A stretch of 44,094 nt of DNA from Actinomycetales bacterium (GTDB lineage: Bacteria; Actinomycetota; Actinomycetes; Nanopelagicales; Nanopelagicaceae). A program made the position numbers and the translations under genes. Each line of letters opens with the position of its first letter. Within the stretch, counting starts at the first letter, position 1. The notes beneath the pieces are model-generated. The model did no database searches and was not told the DNA's origin. It saw only the letters and a list, made by a program, of their open reading frames with translations. The stretch lies in the NCBI GenBank assembly GCA_018970885.1, contig JAGWVL010000007.1:1-44094 (forward strand). Reading direction: 5' to 3'. Positions 16,290 to 24,945 of the stretch are shown piece after piece.

Positions 16290-17627
16290 ATGTCACCAAC
16301 CTTTGCAGAGTTGCCTCTGCGCAGCCAAACTATTGATGCATTACATGCCCACGGATTTTTAGCACCATTTGCAATTCAAGAGATGGTTCTACCCATTGCA
16401 CTTGCCGATGGCGATGTTATTGGTCAAGCTAAAACTGGAACCGGAAAAACTCTCGCTTTTGGAATTCCTGTTATCGAAAGAGTTATTGCGCCCAACGATG
16501 CTGAGTGGGCAGATTTTGCTACTAAGGGAATGCCACAAGTTTTAATCGTTGTTCCGACACGCGAATTATGTACGCAGGTTACTCGAGACATCGAAGAACT
16601 TGCCTCTAACCGCGGAATTCGTACCCTTGCGGTTTACGGTGGGCGTGCATTTGAACCTCAAATTGAAGCATTACACGCAGGTGTTGAGATTGTTGTTGGA
16701 ACTCCTGGTCGCTTGCTCGATCTTTCACGACAGGGTCAGCTCAAGCTCAAAGAGGTATCCCGCTTGGTTTTAGATGAGGCTGATGAGATGTTAGATCTTG
16801 GCTTCTTGCCCGATGTGGAAAAGATTTTATCTAGCACTCCTAACCGCGCCCAAACTATGTTGTTTTCAGCAACAATGCCGGGAGACATCATCGCTCTGGC
16901 CCGTCGCTTTATGAATCAGCCGATTCATATTCGCACACAAGATAGTGAAGATGAAGGCGCGGTTGTTACCCGAATTAAGCAGCATGTATTGCGTGCTCAC
17001 GCTCTTGACAAGATAGAGATGCTCGCTCGAATCTTGCAGGCCGATGGACGTGGACCCACAATGGTTTTCTGTCGCACCAAGCGCACAGCACAAAAAACCG
17101 CTGAAGATTTAATGGAGCGCGGCTTTAAAGCGGTCCCAATTCACGGAGATCTCGGACAAAGTGCTCGCGAAAAAGCTTTGAGCGATTTCAAGGCCGGGAA
17201 ATCAGATGTTCTTGTCGCAACCGATGTGGCTGCACGCGGAATTGATATTGACGGAATTACCCACGTCATTAATTACCAGTGTCCAGAAGATGAAAAAACA
17301 TATGTTCACCGTATTGGTCGTACAGCTCGTGCAGGTGCACATGGAATTGCTGTTACTTTTGTTGATTGGGATGAACTAGCGCGCTGGAAGATGATTGATC
17401 AAACCCTCGAACTTGGATTAGCTGAGCCAGAAGAGACTTACTCTTCATCTGAACATCTTTATGAAATGCTCAACATCCCAGCTGGATCAACGGGCCGCAT
17501 GGTTAAAGCAAAGCCAGTTATTAAGGCAGAAAGCAAAGATGCTCATCCTGCACGCACAAAGCAAGAAGCTTCAAAGCCACGTACTGAACGTACGCGAACA
17601 CGTACTAAAAAGTTTAAAGAGATCTAA
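16290..17627 (+). CDS. DEAD-box ATP-dependent RNA helicase
   Basis: RNA helicase (445 aa), probably for ribosome assembly, mRNA turnover or cold adaptation. All core motifs are present: Q motif FAIQ, motif I AKTGTGKT (47-54), PTREL, GTPGR, DEAD (162-165), SAT, and in the second RecA domain TDVAARGIDI and HRIGRTARAG. The last 40 or so residues are basic and low-complexity, as in many RhlE/DeaD-type proteins, and probably bind RNA. The ATG at 16290 follows TTAGGATTAATTAAAC, readable as an AGGA ribosome site or as a TAGGAT -10 box. It overlaps the convergent marC stop by 4 nt. Confidence 0.95.
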   Translation: MSPTFAELPLRSQTIDALHAHGFLAPFAIQEMVLPIALADGDVIGQAKTGTGKTLAFGIPVIERVIAPNDAEWADFATKGMPQVLIVVPTRELCTQVTRDIEELASNRGIRTLAVYGGRAFEPQIEALHAGVEIVVGTPGRLLDLSRQGQLKLKEVSRLVLDEADEMLDLGFLPDVEKILSSTPNRAQTMLFSATMPGDIIALARRFMNQPIHIRTQDSEDEGAVVTRIKQHVLRAHALDKIEMLARILQADGRGPTMVFCRTKRTAQKTAEDLMERGFKAVPIHGDLGQSAREKALSDFKAGKSDVLVATDVAARGIDIDGITHVINYQCPEDEKTYVHRIGRTARAGAHGIAVTFVDWDELARWKMIDQTLELGLAEPEETYSSSEHLYEMLNIPAGSTGRMVKAKPVIKAESKDAHPARTKQEASKPRTERTRTRTKKFKEI

Positions 17628-18235
17628 GCGGCAACAAAGACGCGAATCGCATCGACCAACATTTGGACTGCGATAGCTGCCAGCAAGAGACCTGCAATTC
17701 GGGCGACCAGGGTAACTCCTGACTCCTTAATGACATTCAAAATAGTTGTCGATGCCATTAATGCGATCGCAATTGCAATGTGAACCGCTACAACGGCTGC
17801 CGTTAAGCCTAAGGCCATAGCAGTGGTATCTACTTGTTGCACAAAAATCATCGTCGCAACAATTGCACCGGGACCGGCCAAAATTGGAGTACCTAGTGGA
17901 ACCAACGCGATGTTGGAATCGCCATCATCCCCATGTTTCTTGGCATTGCCTGTTAACAGTTCAAGTGCTACCAATAACAAAAGTAACGCACCGGCAGCTT
18001 GCAGAGCTTCCATTGAAATATTGAGGTAGTTCAAAATTGCTCGACCAAAAAGGGCAAAGATAGAGATAACAAGAAGTGAGACACCCGCAGCTTGTACCGC
18101 CAAGACTCTACGAACCTTTGCAGACTTGTCTGCGACCAATCCTAAGAAAATTGGAGTCGCCCCAGGTGGATCCATAATCACAAAGAGTGTGACAAAAGAT
18201 TGGACTGCAAAAGTAATAGCGCTGATATCTTTCAC
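17624..18235 (-). CDS. MarC family integral membrane protein
   Basis: A 203-aa protein with about six membrane helices, UPF0056/MarC family; the exact function is unknown (earlier links to antibiotic resistance are not supported). Recognisable blocks are VIMDPPGATPIFLGL near the N-terminus, PLGTPILAGPGAI in the middle and the C-terminal MLVDAIRVF. I place the start at GTG 18233-18235, because it overlaps the upstream PHP gene stop by 4 nt (GTGA) and sits right before the first helix. A longer frame up to 18283 would overlap the PHP gene by 52 bp with non-family sequence. Confidence 0.88.
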   Translation of the reverse strand: MKDISAITFAVQSFVTLFVIMDPPGATPIFLGLVADKSAKVRRVLAVQAAGVSLLVISIFALFGRAILNYLNISMEALQAAGALLLLLVALELLTGNAKKHGDDGDSNIALVPLGTPILAGPGAIVATMIFVQQVDTTAMALGLTAAVVAVHIAIAIALMASTTILNVIKESGVTLVARIAGLLLAAIAVQMLVDAIRVFVAA

Positions 18236-19077
18236 GCTGAAACCACCCTTCGAGCATTGGCTTGTGACTCTAACTTCTCCCATTGTTCCCTATGGGTATG
18301 GTTTTCTGCTAATGAATTAAGTTTTCCGGTTCCGTGATAATCGCTACTTCCAGTCACAACAAGATCTAATTCTTTAGCAATACTTCGCAACATCGCTCTC
18401 TCATCAGGATTTTGATCGCGATGGTCCACTTCAATGCCGTTTAAACCTACTTCAACTAACTCAGAAAAATCCTCAGCTTTCAGGATTTGGCCACGGTGTG
18501 AAGCAAATGGATGTGCAATTACTGCAACTCCCCCTGCTCTTCGAATTAATGCGATCGCTTCAGCAGGTGTTGGGGCGGCGTGAGAGACATAAAAAGGTGA
18601 TTCATTATTCAGTAAATCGACGAAAGCCTCATCACGTGATTTCACAATTTTCTTTGCAACGAGTGCATCCGCAAGGTGCGGTCTACCCATAGTTGCACCT
18701 GTTGGCATTGCTTGCTCAACATCGGCCATAGAAATATCCATACCTGCTGCCCGCATTTTTTCAATCATTTTGCGCATACGAGGTAAGCGCCCATCACGGG
18801 TTTCGGCTAAAACTTGTTGCATCTCTGCATGCGCTGGATCAAAGAGCAACCCCAGCATGTGAACGCTGATGCCATCTGTCGTTAAGCAGGATATTTCTGA
18901 GCCCAGCGCTAACTTAAGAGAACCACGAACAGTTTCAGTAGCCTCTTTCCAACCAGATGTTGTGTCGTGATCGGAAATTCCTAAAACCTCTAAGCCCTGA
19001 ATAATCGCCTTGTTGACAAGCTCGCGAGGAGAATCTGTTCCATCACTGCAATTGGTGTGGGTGTGCAGATCAATCAT
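18232..19077 (-). CDS. PHP-domain phosphoesterase (RNase AM / nucleoside-bisphosphatase type)
   Basis: Metal-dependent hydrolase of the PHP family (281 aa), related to E. coli YciV/RNase AM and to 3',5'-nucleoside bisphosphate phosphatases. Metal-binding segments are IDLHTHTNCSDGTDSP at the N-terminus, GISDHDTTSGW, the glutamate in LGSEISC, VIAHPFAS, and the C-terminal GSSDYHGTGK. I take ATG 19075-19077 as start. A GTG four codons upstream is possible, but the ATG directly precedes the conserved IDLHTH. It overlaps the EamA gene by 8 nt and marC by 4 nt, so EamA-PHP-MarC is one unit. Likely roles are RNA 5'-end trimming or pAp turnover, inferred from the family. Confidence 0.88.
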   Translation of the reverse strand: MIDLHTHTNCSDGTDSPRELVNKAIIQGLEVLGISDHDTTSGWKEATETVRGSLKLALGSEISCLTTDGISVHMLGLLFDPAHAEMQQVLAETRDGRLPRMRKMIEKMRAAGMDISMADVEQAMPTGATMGRPHLADALVAKKIVKSRDEAFVDLLNNESPFYVSHAAPTPAEAIALIRRAGGVAVIAHPFASHRGQILKAEDFSELVEVGLNGIEVDHRDQNPDERAMLRSIAKELDLVVTGSSDYHGTGKLNSLAENHTHREQWEKLESQANARRVVSA

Positions 19078-19963
19078 TGCTTCCGCCACGAGTTCTAGTT
19101 ACGACTAAGACACATCCCAAGAGAATCAATGCAATTCCAGGAATGATTCCTAGTGGTGGCGTTTGATCCAACCACCAGGCTGCAAGTACCGCACTGACAG
19201 GTACCTCAAAAAATACAATCAGTGAAACAATGGCAGGTGACACACGCTTGAGCGCTGAGTTAAACATTGTGTGACCTAGCAACTGAGCACCAAGGATTAG
19301 CCCTAAAAGTATGAGCCATTCTCTTTGTTCGAAGGCAAAGATTTCATTTCCTGCAAGCAACGCCATAGGTAGCGCGGTAATTGAACAAACAAAGTAACAA
19401 ACCGATGTGTAGGAACTTGTTTCTAAGGTGCGTTGCGCCTTTGACCCAGCCATCATGTAAGCAGCAGCTAATGCAGCTGAAATCAACGCTGCAATATCTC
19501 CCAAGAAGGATCTGAAGGAAATAGTCAGATCCACGCCAGATACTAAAACAACTCCAACGAAGCTAACAATCATTCCAAGCCATGCTTTTGATGGAATATC
19601 TCCACCGCTAAACTTCACAAATAACGCCGCAAATATTGGTTGCAATGCAACAAGAGCTGTGCCCGCTGCAACTGTTGTCATTCTCATTGCTAAAAAGAAG
19701 CCGATAAAGTGCAACGCTAGTAGGGCTCCAGCAAAAACAGCCCATTTAATACCTGCACGATCACGTGAATGACGAAGTGCAAAGGGCAGCGTCATCAAGG
19801 ATCCGCCGAGATTTCTCCAGAAAATTAGGGTCAACACCGGCATTGCACTCATAGCAATTAATGGGCCCGATGTTCCGATTCCGATAATTCCTAGACCTAA
19901 TCGAATCAGATCTGGTTTTGCAGGGATCGCCGTGTGGTCATTAATGCGTTCGCCCGAGGTCAT
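19070..19963 (-). CDS. EamA/DMT-family transporter
   Basis: Drug/metabolite transporter superfamily exporter (297 aa) with about ten membrane helices in two EamA repeats of five, for example around 30-60 and 75-105 in the first half and 190-285 in the second. Conserved features include FWRNLGGS in helix 2, ALQPIFAALF and the C-terminal ALILLGCVLVV. The family exports amino acids, nucleosides or other metabolites; the substrate cannot be told. It heads the EamA-PHP-MarC unit. The ATG at 19961-19963 is preceded by TACCTT and 6 nt, implying a leaderless transcript. Confidence 0.9.
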   Translation of the reverse strand: MTSGERINDHTAIPAKPDLIRLGLGIIGIGTSGPLIAMSAMPVLTLIFWRNLGGSLMTLPFALRHSRDRAGIKWAVFAGALLALHFIGFFLAMRMTTVAAGTALVALQPIFAALFVKFSGGDIPSKAWLGMIVSFVGVVLVSGVDLTISFRSFLGDIAALISAALAAAYMMAGSKAQRTLETSSYTSVCYFVCSITALPMALLAGNEIFAFEQREWLILLGLILGAQLLGHTMFNSALKRVSPAIVSLIVFFEVPVSAVLAAWWLDQTPPLGIIPGIALILLGCVLVVTRTRGGSND

Positions 19964-19969
19964 AAGAGA

Positions 19970-19979
19970 AAGGTACCCT
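19970..19979. promoter_or_regulatory. Overlapping divergent -10 boxes in a GGTACC palindrome
   Basis: The ten bases AAGGTACCCT hold two -10-like hexamers on opposite strands that share TA: minus-strand TACCTT (19970-19975), 6 nt from the EamA ATG, and plus-strand TACCCT (19974-19979), 6 nt from the ATG at 19986. Neither gene has a clear Shine-Dalgarno, so both mRNAs are probably leaderless and use one melted region in alternative directions. Confidence 0.55.
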
Positions 19980-19985
19980 TATCCC

Positions 19986-21263
19986 ATGAGCGGCAATCTC
20001 TTAAACCGAGTATTTCTCGCCCGTCTTGCAGGTACCGCGGTCTTTGACCCTAATGGTGATCCCGTAGGAAAGGTGCGAGATGCTGTCGCGACCCTGCGTT
20101 CAAATAATCAGCAACCACGAATCCTTGGATTAGTTGTTGAAGTGCCTTTGCGTCGTCGCGTTTTTGTTCCCATCACTCGAGTTACTTCCATTGAAAGCGG
20201 AGCAGTCGTCATTACCGGACTCTTGAATATGCGACGTTTTGATACTCGCCCAGGTGAAGTTTTAGTTTTGGGAGAGATGTTGGATCGCTCAATAACCTTG
20301 CTAGAAACCTCTGAAGAGGTTGTTGTTGAAGATATGGGTATGGAGCAAAATCGAAATGGTGATTGGCTGATCGCAAAGGTTCACATCATGCGAAAGGGCC
20401 GAGGCTTACGTAGAAAAGGCGCAACCTCCACTGTTGCTTGGGAAGAGGTTGTTGGTTTTGCCAACGCGGAACAAAATCAAGGTGTAGCTAACCTTCTGTC
20501 AACCCTTGCTAATTTGCGTGCTGCAGATCTTGCGGCGGTGCTTCAGGATCTTGCACCAAAGCGCCGTATCGAAGTCGCAAGTGCACTTGAAGATGAGCGT
20601 CTTGCAGATGTGCTTGAAGAAATGGACGAGGACAATCGCGTTGCACTTCTTGCACAGCTTGAAGGAGAGCGCGCAGCAGATGTTTTAGGTGAGATGGATC
20701 CTGATGATGCTGCTGACTTACTGCGCGAAGTCGGCGAAGAACGTGCAAATGCACTCTTGGATCTGATGGAACCAGAAGATGCTGAAGATGTTTTACGTTT
20801 GATGACCTACGAGGATTACTCTGCAGGTGGAATGATGACTACGGAGCCTATTGTGCTCACCGCAGATTCCACTGTTGCAGATGCACTTGCCGCTGTTAGA
20901 CAAAAAGAGATTTCTCCTGCACTTGCTTCACAGATTTATATTTGTCGCCAACCAGTTGAGACTCCAACAGGGCGATTTATTGGTGTTGTGCATTATCAGC
21001 GTTTACTTCGTGAACCACCTTCAACTCTACTTGGTTCGATTGTGGACACAGATTCCAAGGCCACCAACCCTGATGCAACTTTGCATGAGGTTTCCTCGCA
21101 TTTAGCCAGTTACAACATGCTTTCACTACCCGTTGTTGATGCAAATGAGCGTTTGTTGGGCGCTGTGACAGTGGACGATGTACTCGATCACCTGTTACCT
21201 GAAAATTGGCGTCATGATCACCGTGAGAATTCACCAGTTTCATTTGAGTCGGAAAGCATTTAA
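19986..21263 (+). CDS. PRC-barrel / MgtE N-terminal / CBS-pair protein without channel domain
   Basis: Cytoplasmic protein (425 aa) resembling Mycobacterium Rv1232c. The N-terminal part (about 1-100) looks like a PRC-barrel. The next part (about 160-280) is a MgtE intracellular N domain made of alpha-helical repeats rich in LADVLEEMD-like and AADVLGEMDPDDAADLL motifs. The C-terminal part (about 280-410) is a pair of CBS domains, starting YSAGGMMTTE and ending AVTVDDVLDHLLPE. No membrane helix is present, so it is a sensor module (perhaps for magnesium or adenylates) and not a transporter by itself. The start is ATG at 19986. It is followed 11 nt later by a DUF1003 membrane protein, a conserved pair, suggesting the two form one system. 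Confidence 0.88.
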   Translation: MSGNLLNRVFLARLAGTAVFDPNGDPVGKVRDAVATLRSNNQQPRILGLVVEVPLRRRVFVPITRVTSIESGAVVITGLLNMRRFDTRPGEVLVLGEMLDRSITLLETSEEVVVEDMGMEQNRNGDWLIAKVHIMRKGRGLRRKGATSTVAWEEVVGFANAEQNQGVANLLSTLANLRAADLAAVLQDLAPKRRIEVASALEDERLADVLEEMDEDNRVALLAQLEGERAADVLGEMDPDDAADLLREVGEERANALLDLMEPEDAEDVLRLMTYEDYSAGGMMTTEPIVLTADSTVADALAAVRQKEISPALASQIYICRQPVETPTGRFIGVVHYQRLLREPPSTLLGSIVDTDSKATNPDATLHEVSSHLASYNMLSLPVVDANERLLGAVTVDDVLDHLLPENWRHDHRENSPVSFESESI

Positions 21264-21274
21264 GGGGGCGAGAG

Positions 21275-21772
21275 ATGGCACGTAACTATGGCTTAGACAC
21301 TCCTCGTGAGACCCGTCGATCACTTCGCCCAAATTATGATCCTGAAGCATTTGGTCGTATGTCGGAACGCTTTGCACGTTTCTTAGGAACAGCACGCTTT
21401 CTTGTGTACATGACAATCTTTATTGCATTTTGGGTTATTTGGAACTTTGCAGCACCAAGTAATTTACGTTTTGATGATTACCCATTTATCTTCTTGACCT
21501 TGATTCTTTCTATGCAAGCTTCATATGCAGCACCATTGATTTTGCTTGCACAAAATCGTCAAGCAGACCGTGATCGTATTCAGCTCAATGAGGATCGCGC
21601 TCAAAATGAGCGTTCAATTGCAGATACTGAGTACTTAACCCGTGAACTTGCGGCGTTGCGTAACTCGCTCGGCGAGGTTGCAACTCGTGATTTTGTAAGA
21701 AGTGAACTTGCTGACCTTATTGAGGAGTTAACTAAAGAGTTACGTCGAGACACCCAATCGGACTCCGAGTAA
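21275..21772 (+). CDS. DUF1003 membrane protein
   Basis: A 165-aa protein with two membrane helices (about 39-58 and 69-92: YMTIFIAFWVIWNFAAP, FIFLTLILSMQASYAAPLILLAQNRQ), followed by the typical DUF1003 tail RQADRDRIQLNEDRAQN and a C-terminal coiled coil of about 50 residues. Function is unknown. GGGGGCGAGAG just before the ATG serves as ribosome site. Located 11 nt after the MgtE-N/CBS gene, as for Rv1232c/Rv1234 in mycobacteria, so it may supply the membrane part for that sensor. Its last 33 bp overlap the convergent mrp gene in another frame. Confidence 0.92.
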   Translation: MARNYGLDTPRETRRSLRPNYDPEAFGRMSERFARFLGTARFLVYMTIFIAFWVIWNFAAPSNLRFDDYPFIFLTLILSMQASYAAPLILLAQNRQADRDRIQLNEDRAQNERSIADTEYLTRELAALRNSLGEVATRDFVRSELADLIEELTKELRRDTQSDSE

Positions 21773-22861
21773 AGATTTACTTCGCTTCATCAGCTTTTCT
21801 GCAACCTCTGTAATCGCTAACGCCGCCGCAGATGTTGGATCAGCATGCACAATTGGAACACCATCATCGCCACCAGTGCGCAGCGCTGGGCTAAATGGAA
21901 TCTTTCCAAGAAGTGGAACATCGCTGCCAACAAGTTGTGATAGTCGGCGTGAGGTTTCATCTCCTCCACCTTCGCCAAATAAGGAGATCGTTTCGTTACA
22001 TGTAGGGCAAGGAAAAGCTGACATGTTTTCGATAACACCGATGACATGTTGATGAATCTGATGGGCGATTCGTCCTGCGCGCTCTGCGACTTCAGCTGCA
22101 GCAATCTGAGGCGTTGTCACGACTACAATTTCAGAGGTCGGGATTAATTGTCCCAACGAAATAGCAAGATCACCTGTTCCGGGTGGAAGATCGATCAGCA
22201 GAACATCTAAATCGCCCCAGTACGCATCAGATAACAACTGCTCTAGGACTCTATGTAGAAGTGGTCCTCGATATGCGACAGGGTCTGACCGTTCGGGCTT
22301 AAACATCTCCATTGAAACTGTTTTAACACCGTAGGACTCAAGGGGAATAAACATCTGATCGATTGCCGTCGGACGCTGGCCCATTAAACCCATGAGACGT
22401 GGAATTGAGTGGCCGTATACATCTGCATCCAAAATTCCAACGCTTAAACCATTTTTAGCAATCGCTACGGCAAGGTTGGCGGTAACTGAAGATTTTCCAA
22501 CTCCGCCCTTTCCGGATGCGATACCGATGACTCGGGTTAATGAGTCAGGCTGGGCAAATGGAATGAACTTTTCACGACCACCGCGAACAACCTTTTTTAC
22601 AAAGTTACGTTGCTCCTCATTCATAACGCCAAAGACAAGAGCTACCTCTTTAACACCTTCAACATTTGCAACTGCAGTCGTAATATCTGTGCGTAATCGA
22701 TCCTGCATCGGACATGCTGCAATTGTTAACAGAATCTTTACAGTAATTGTGCCCTGATTTTCAGATAAATTCTCTATCATTCCAAGTTCAGTAATGGGAT
22801 GACGTAGCTCTGGATCATTTACCTTTGAGAGTGCATCTGTAACTTGTTCTAGAAGGTTCAT
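21740..22861 (-). CDS. Mrp/ApbC-type iron-sulfur cluster carrier ATPase
   Basis: P-loop NTPase (373 aa) delivering Fe-S clusters to apoproteins. It has an N-terminal MIP18/DUF59 domain (about 1-80, with DPELRHPITELGMI), then a Mrp ATPase with deviant Walker A GKGGVGKSS (117-125), DADVYGHSIPRLMG, LIDLPPGTGD, and the C-x2-C motif in FPCPTCNE, which binds the bridging cluster. The start overlaps the tatB stop by 4 nt (ATGA). Its 3' end overlaps the DUF1003 gene by 33 bp on the other strand, and both C-termini appear genuine. Confidence 0.94.
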   Translation of the reverse strand: MNLLEQVTDALSKVNDPELRHPITELGMIENLSENQGTITVKILLTIAACPMQDRLRTDITTAVANVEGVKEVALVFGVMNEEQRNFVKKVVRGGREKFIPFAQPDSLTRVIGIASGKGGVGKSSVTANLAVAIAKNGLSVGILDADVYGHSIPRLMGLMGQRPTAIDQMFIPLESYGVKTVSMEMFKPERSDPVAYRGPLLHRVLEQLLSDAYWGDLDVLLIDLPPGTGDLAISLGQLIPTSEIVVVTTPQIAAAEVAERAGRIAHQIHQHVIGVIENMSAFPCPTCNETISLFGEGGGDETSRRLSQLVGSDVPLLGKIPFSPALRTGGDDGVPIVHADPTSAAALAITEVAEKLMKRSKSLLGVRLGVST

Positions 22862-23166
22862 AAAAGATCTGGGTCAATCTTTGCAGCTGGCTTATTGACC
22901 TTAGCTTTTGGAGTTTCCTCATCCAAAAGATCGGAGAGCTGCTTCTTAACAAAGGTTTTTGGATTGAGATCTTTAGGTTGAAGATCTTCAAATCCAGGTC
23001 CTAGGTTCTCGCGTAGTTCAGCGGTTGCCTTTGTTGCCAAAGCTCGTGCCTTCTTCACCCACTGCGCCGCTTCAACCGCAATCTTTGGCAAACGCTCAGG
23101 TCCAACTAAGATCATTGCAAGAATTGCAAGTCCCAAGAGTTCGCCTGCACCAAGGTCAAAGAACAT
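22858..23166 (-). CDS. tatB: Sec-independent translocase subunit TatB
   Basis: Twin-arginine translocation component (102 aa). It has a short N-terminal membrane helix (about 6-22), the hallmark GPERLPK turn, an amphipathic helix (about 28-50) and a polar, lysine-rich tail. It binds Tat signal peptides together with TatC, which is not in this window. Position between htrA and mrp matches the mycobacterial tatB neighbourhood. It overlaps mrp by 4 nt. TAGGCT six bases before its ATG suggests a separate leaderless promoter in the 18-bp gap after htrA. Confidence 0.92.
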   Translation of the reverse strand: MFFDLGAGELLGLAILAMILVGPERLPKIAVEAAQWVKKARALATKATAELRENLGPGFEDLQPKDLNPKTFVKKQLSDLLDEETPKAKVNKPAAKIDPDLL

Positions 23167-23172
23167 TGCTTT

Positions 23173-23178
23173 AGCCTA
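23173..23178 (-). promoter_or_regulatory. Candidate -10 box for leaderless tatB-mrp mRNA
   Basis: The minus-strand TAGGCT (TANNNT) ends 6 nt before the tatB ATG, inside the 18-nt htrA-tatB gap. No Shine-Dalgarno is seen. tatB may also be read through from htrA. Confidence 0.45.
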
Positions 23179-23184
23179 CGCCAA

Positions 23185-24306
23185 TTACTTCTTAGCCGCG
23201 ATCAGCGTCAATGAGACTGATTTTTCAGTGCCATTACGTTTGTAGGTTAGTCTGACCACATCACCAACATTTTTGGAACGAACGGCAACGATTAACTCTT
23301 CCGGATTAGTAATTGGCTTTCCATCCAAAGCAATCACGACATCTCCCCCTTGTAATCCAGCCTTTTGGGCTGGGCTACCTGGCAGAATTCCACGTCCAGA
23401 GGTCGCAACTTGTGCACCTTCTCCGGCGTAATTCATATCCAGAGATATTCCAATAACAGGGTATGTAGCAACACCATTTTTAATAAGTTGATCGGCGGTC
23501 TTTCGTGCTTGATTAATTGGAATAGCAAATCCAAGTCCGATTGATCCTGTTTGTAAATCTGAACCAAGTGAAGCAATCGCTGAGTTCACTCCAATTACCG
23601 CTCCAGTTGAATCTACAAGGGGGCCACCAGAGTTACCTGGATTAATCGCTGCATCAGTTTGTAATGCATTAATAAATGAACTCTCATTACTTGAATCTCC
23701 AGCGGTTACTGGACGATTCTTGGCACTGATTATTCCCGTTGTAACTGTTCCAGATAAACCAAGTGGCGAACCGATGGCAATTACTGAATCACCAACGGCA
23801 ACTTGATCACTATCGCCAAATTGCAGCGCCTTCAAACCTGAGGCTGCGATCTTTAAAACCGCTAAATCATAGGATGCATCTCTTCCGACAATCTTTGCAG
23901 TAAAGATTCGACCATCATTGAGCTTGACTTGAATTCTTCCACCGGTTTGAGCAGCTGAACTAATAACATGGTTGTTGGTTAAAATGTATCCATCGCTATC
24001 GATAAAGAATCCAGATCCAGTTCCGCCACCAGTCAATGAACGTGTTTGAATAGAAACTACGGAAGGCAAAACTCGTTGCGCAGTTCCTGCAACTGAGTCA
24101 GGTGCTCTCTCGATTGTGCTAGTCGAAGATACAAGATTGACACGATTAAAGATTGAGGCACCTGATGCGTTGACTCCCAAAATTCCGCCAGCAGCGCCAG
24201 CTAAAACCGCGATCAATGCAACGCTTCCTTTAGAGCTCTTTGCTGATGTTTGTGCCTGCCACCACGGGGCGGTTACCTGAGCCGGCTTCTTACGAGGAAA
24301 TATCAT
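23185..24306 (-). CDS. Membrane-anchored HtrA/DegP-type serine protease
   Basis: Envelope quality-control protease of family S1C (373 aa). A cytoplasmic N-terminus is followed by one membrane helix (about 28-50), then a trypsin-like domain with catalytic His113 (TNNHVIS), Asp147 (DASYDLAVLKI) and Ser226 (INPGNSGGPL). A PDZ domain spans about 275-365, with GDVVIALDGKPI. It would cleave misfolded or regulatory proteins outside the membrane. In mycobacteria the homologous htrA lies with sigE and rseA, which are missing here, so its usual stress-sigma regulation must differ. It ends 18 nt before tatB. Confidence 0.94.
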   Translation of the reverse strand: MIFPRKKPAQVTAPWWQAQTSAKSSKGSVALIAVLAGAAGGILGVNASGASIFNRVNLVSSTSTIERAPDSVAGTAQRVLPSVVSIQTRSLTGGGTGSGFFIDSDGYILTNNHVISSAAQTGGRIQVKLNDGRIFTAKIVGRDASYDLAVLKIAASGLKALQFGDSDQVAVGDSVIAIGSPLGLSGTVTTGIISAKNRPVTAGDSSNESSFINALQTDAAINPGNSGGPLVDSTGAVIGVNSAIASLGSDLQTGSIGLGFAIPINQARKTADQLIKNGVATYPVIGISLDMNYAGEGAQVATSGRGILPGSPAQKAGLQGGDVVIALDGKPITNPEELIVAVRSKNVGDVVRLTYKRNGTEKSVSLTLIAAKK

Positions 24307-24318
24307 GACCCTATCTTG

Positions 24319-24945
24319 CTATAACTTGGTTGCAATTAGTAAACCATCACCGACTGGAATTAATGAGCTCACCCAGTGATCTGTGTCATTCTTAATAATT
24401 TTCCCAGCATCACGAAGTGCAACTGTGCGAGGATCGCGCTGTGCGGCGTCGCACACCTTGCCTCCGCCATAATAGTTATCGATAACTAGCGCTCCACCAC
24501 TTCGCAGAATGCGATGTGCCTCGTTGATTACATAGCTCAAATCTTCTGGGTTATGACGCAAAACTACTAAATCGTAAGCTCTATCTGTGAGTTTTGAGAT
24601 CACATCGAGAACTGAGTTTGTAATCAGGCGGTATCTGCTTTGAGCAATGTCTGCCTCTGAAAATGCAAGTTTTGCAATTTGAGAATGCTCCATCTCATCA
24701 TCAATTGAAGTCAATGTTCCACTAGGCAACATTCCATCAAATAACCACAAGCTGCCTACACCTGAACCGGTACCCACTTCAACTACTGATTGTGCCTTTA
24801 AGGTCAATGCTAAATATTTGAGGAAAGCACCAGCACCCGGAGTTGTATCAACAGTTCCTAGTTCGACACCACGCGCACGAGCTTGAGATTTAAAGTAATC
24901 CTCGGCGATGAAATTTTCGGCAAAGGTATGTGGATCTACTCTCAT
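24319..24945 (-). CDS. SAM-dependent O-methyltransferase (Rv1220c type)
   Basis: Class I methyltransferase of the catechol/caffeoyl-CoA O-methyltransferase family (208 aa). The SAM site VVEVGTGSGVGSLWLFDGM is clear, followed by TSIDDEMEHSQIAKLAF and the acidic metal and substrate segment LVIDNYYGGGKV. I choose ATG 24943-24945 because it overlaps the pepA stop by 4 nt (ATGA). A GTG at 24961-24963 would add six residues with no conservation I recognise. The gene order O-methyltransferase beside htrA/tatB mirrors Mycobacterium Rv1220c. The physiological substrate is unknown. Confidence 0.88.
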   Translation of the reverse strand: MRVDPHTFAENFIAEDYFKSQARARGVELGTVDTTPGAGAFLKYLALTLKAQSVVEVGTGSGVGSLWLFDGMLPSGTLTSIDDEMEHSQIAKLAFSEADIAQSRYRLITNSVLDVISKLTDRAYDLVVLRHNPEDLSYVINEAHRILRSGGALVIDNYYGGGKVCDAAQRDPRTVALRDAGKIIKNDTDHWVSSLIPVGDGLLIATKL

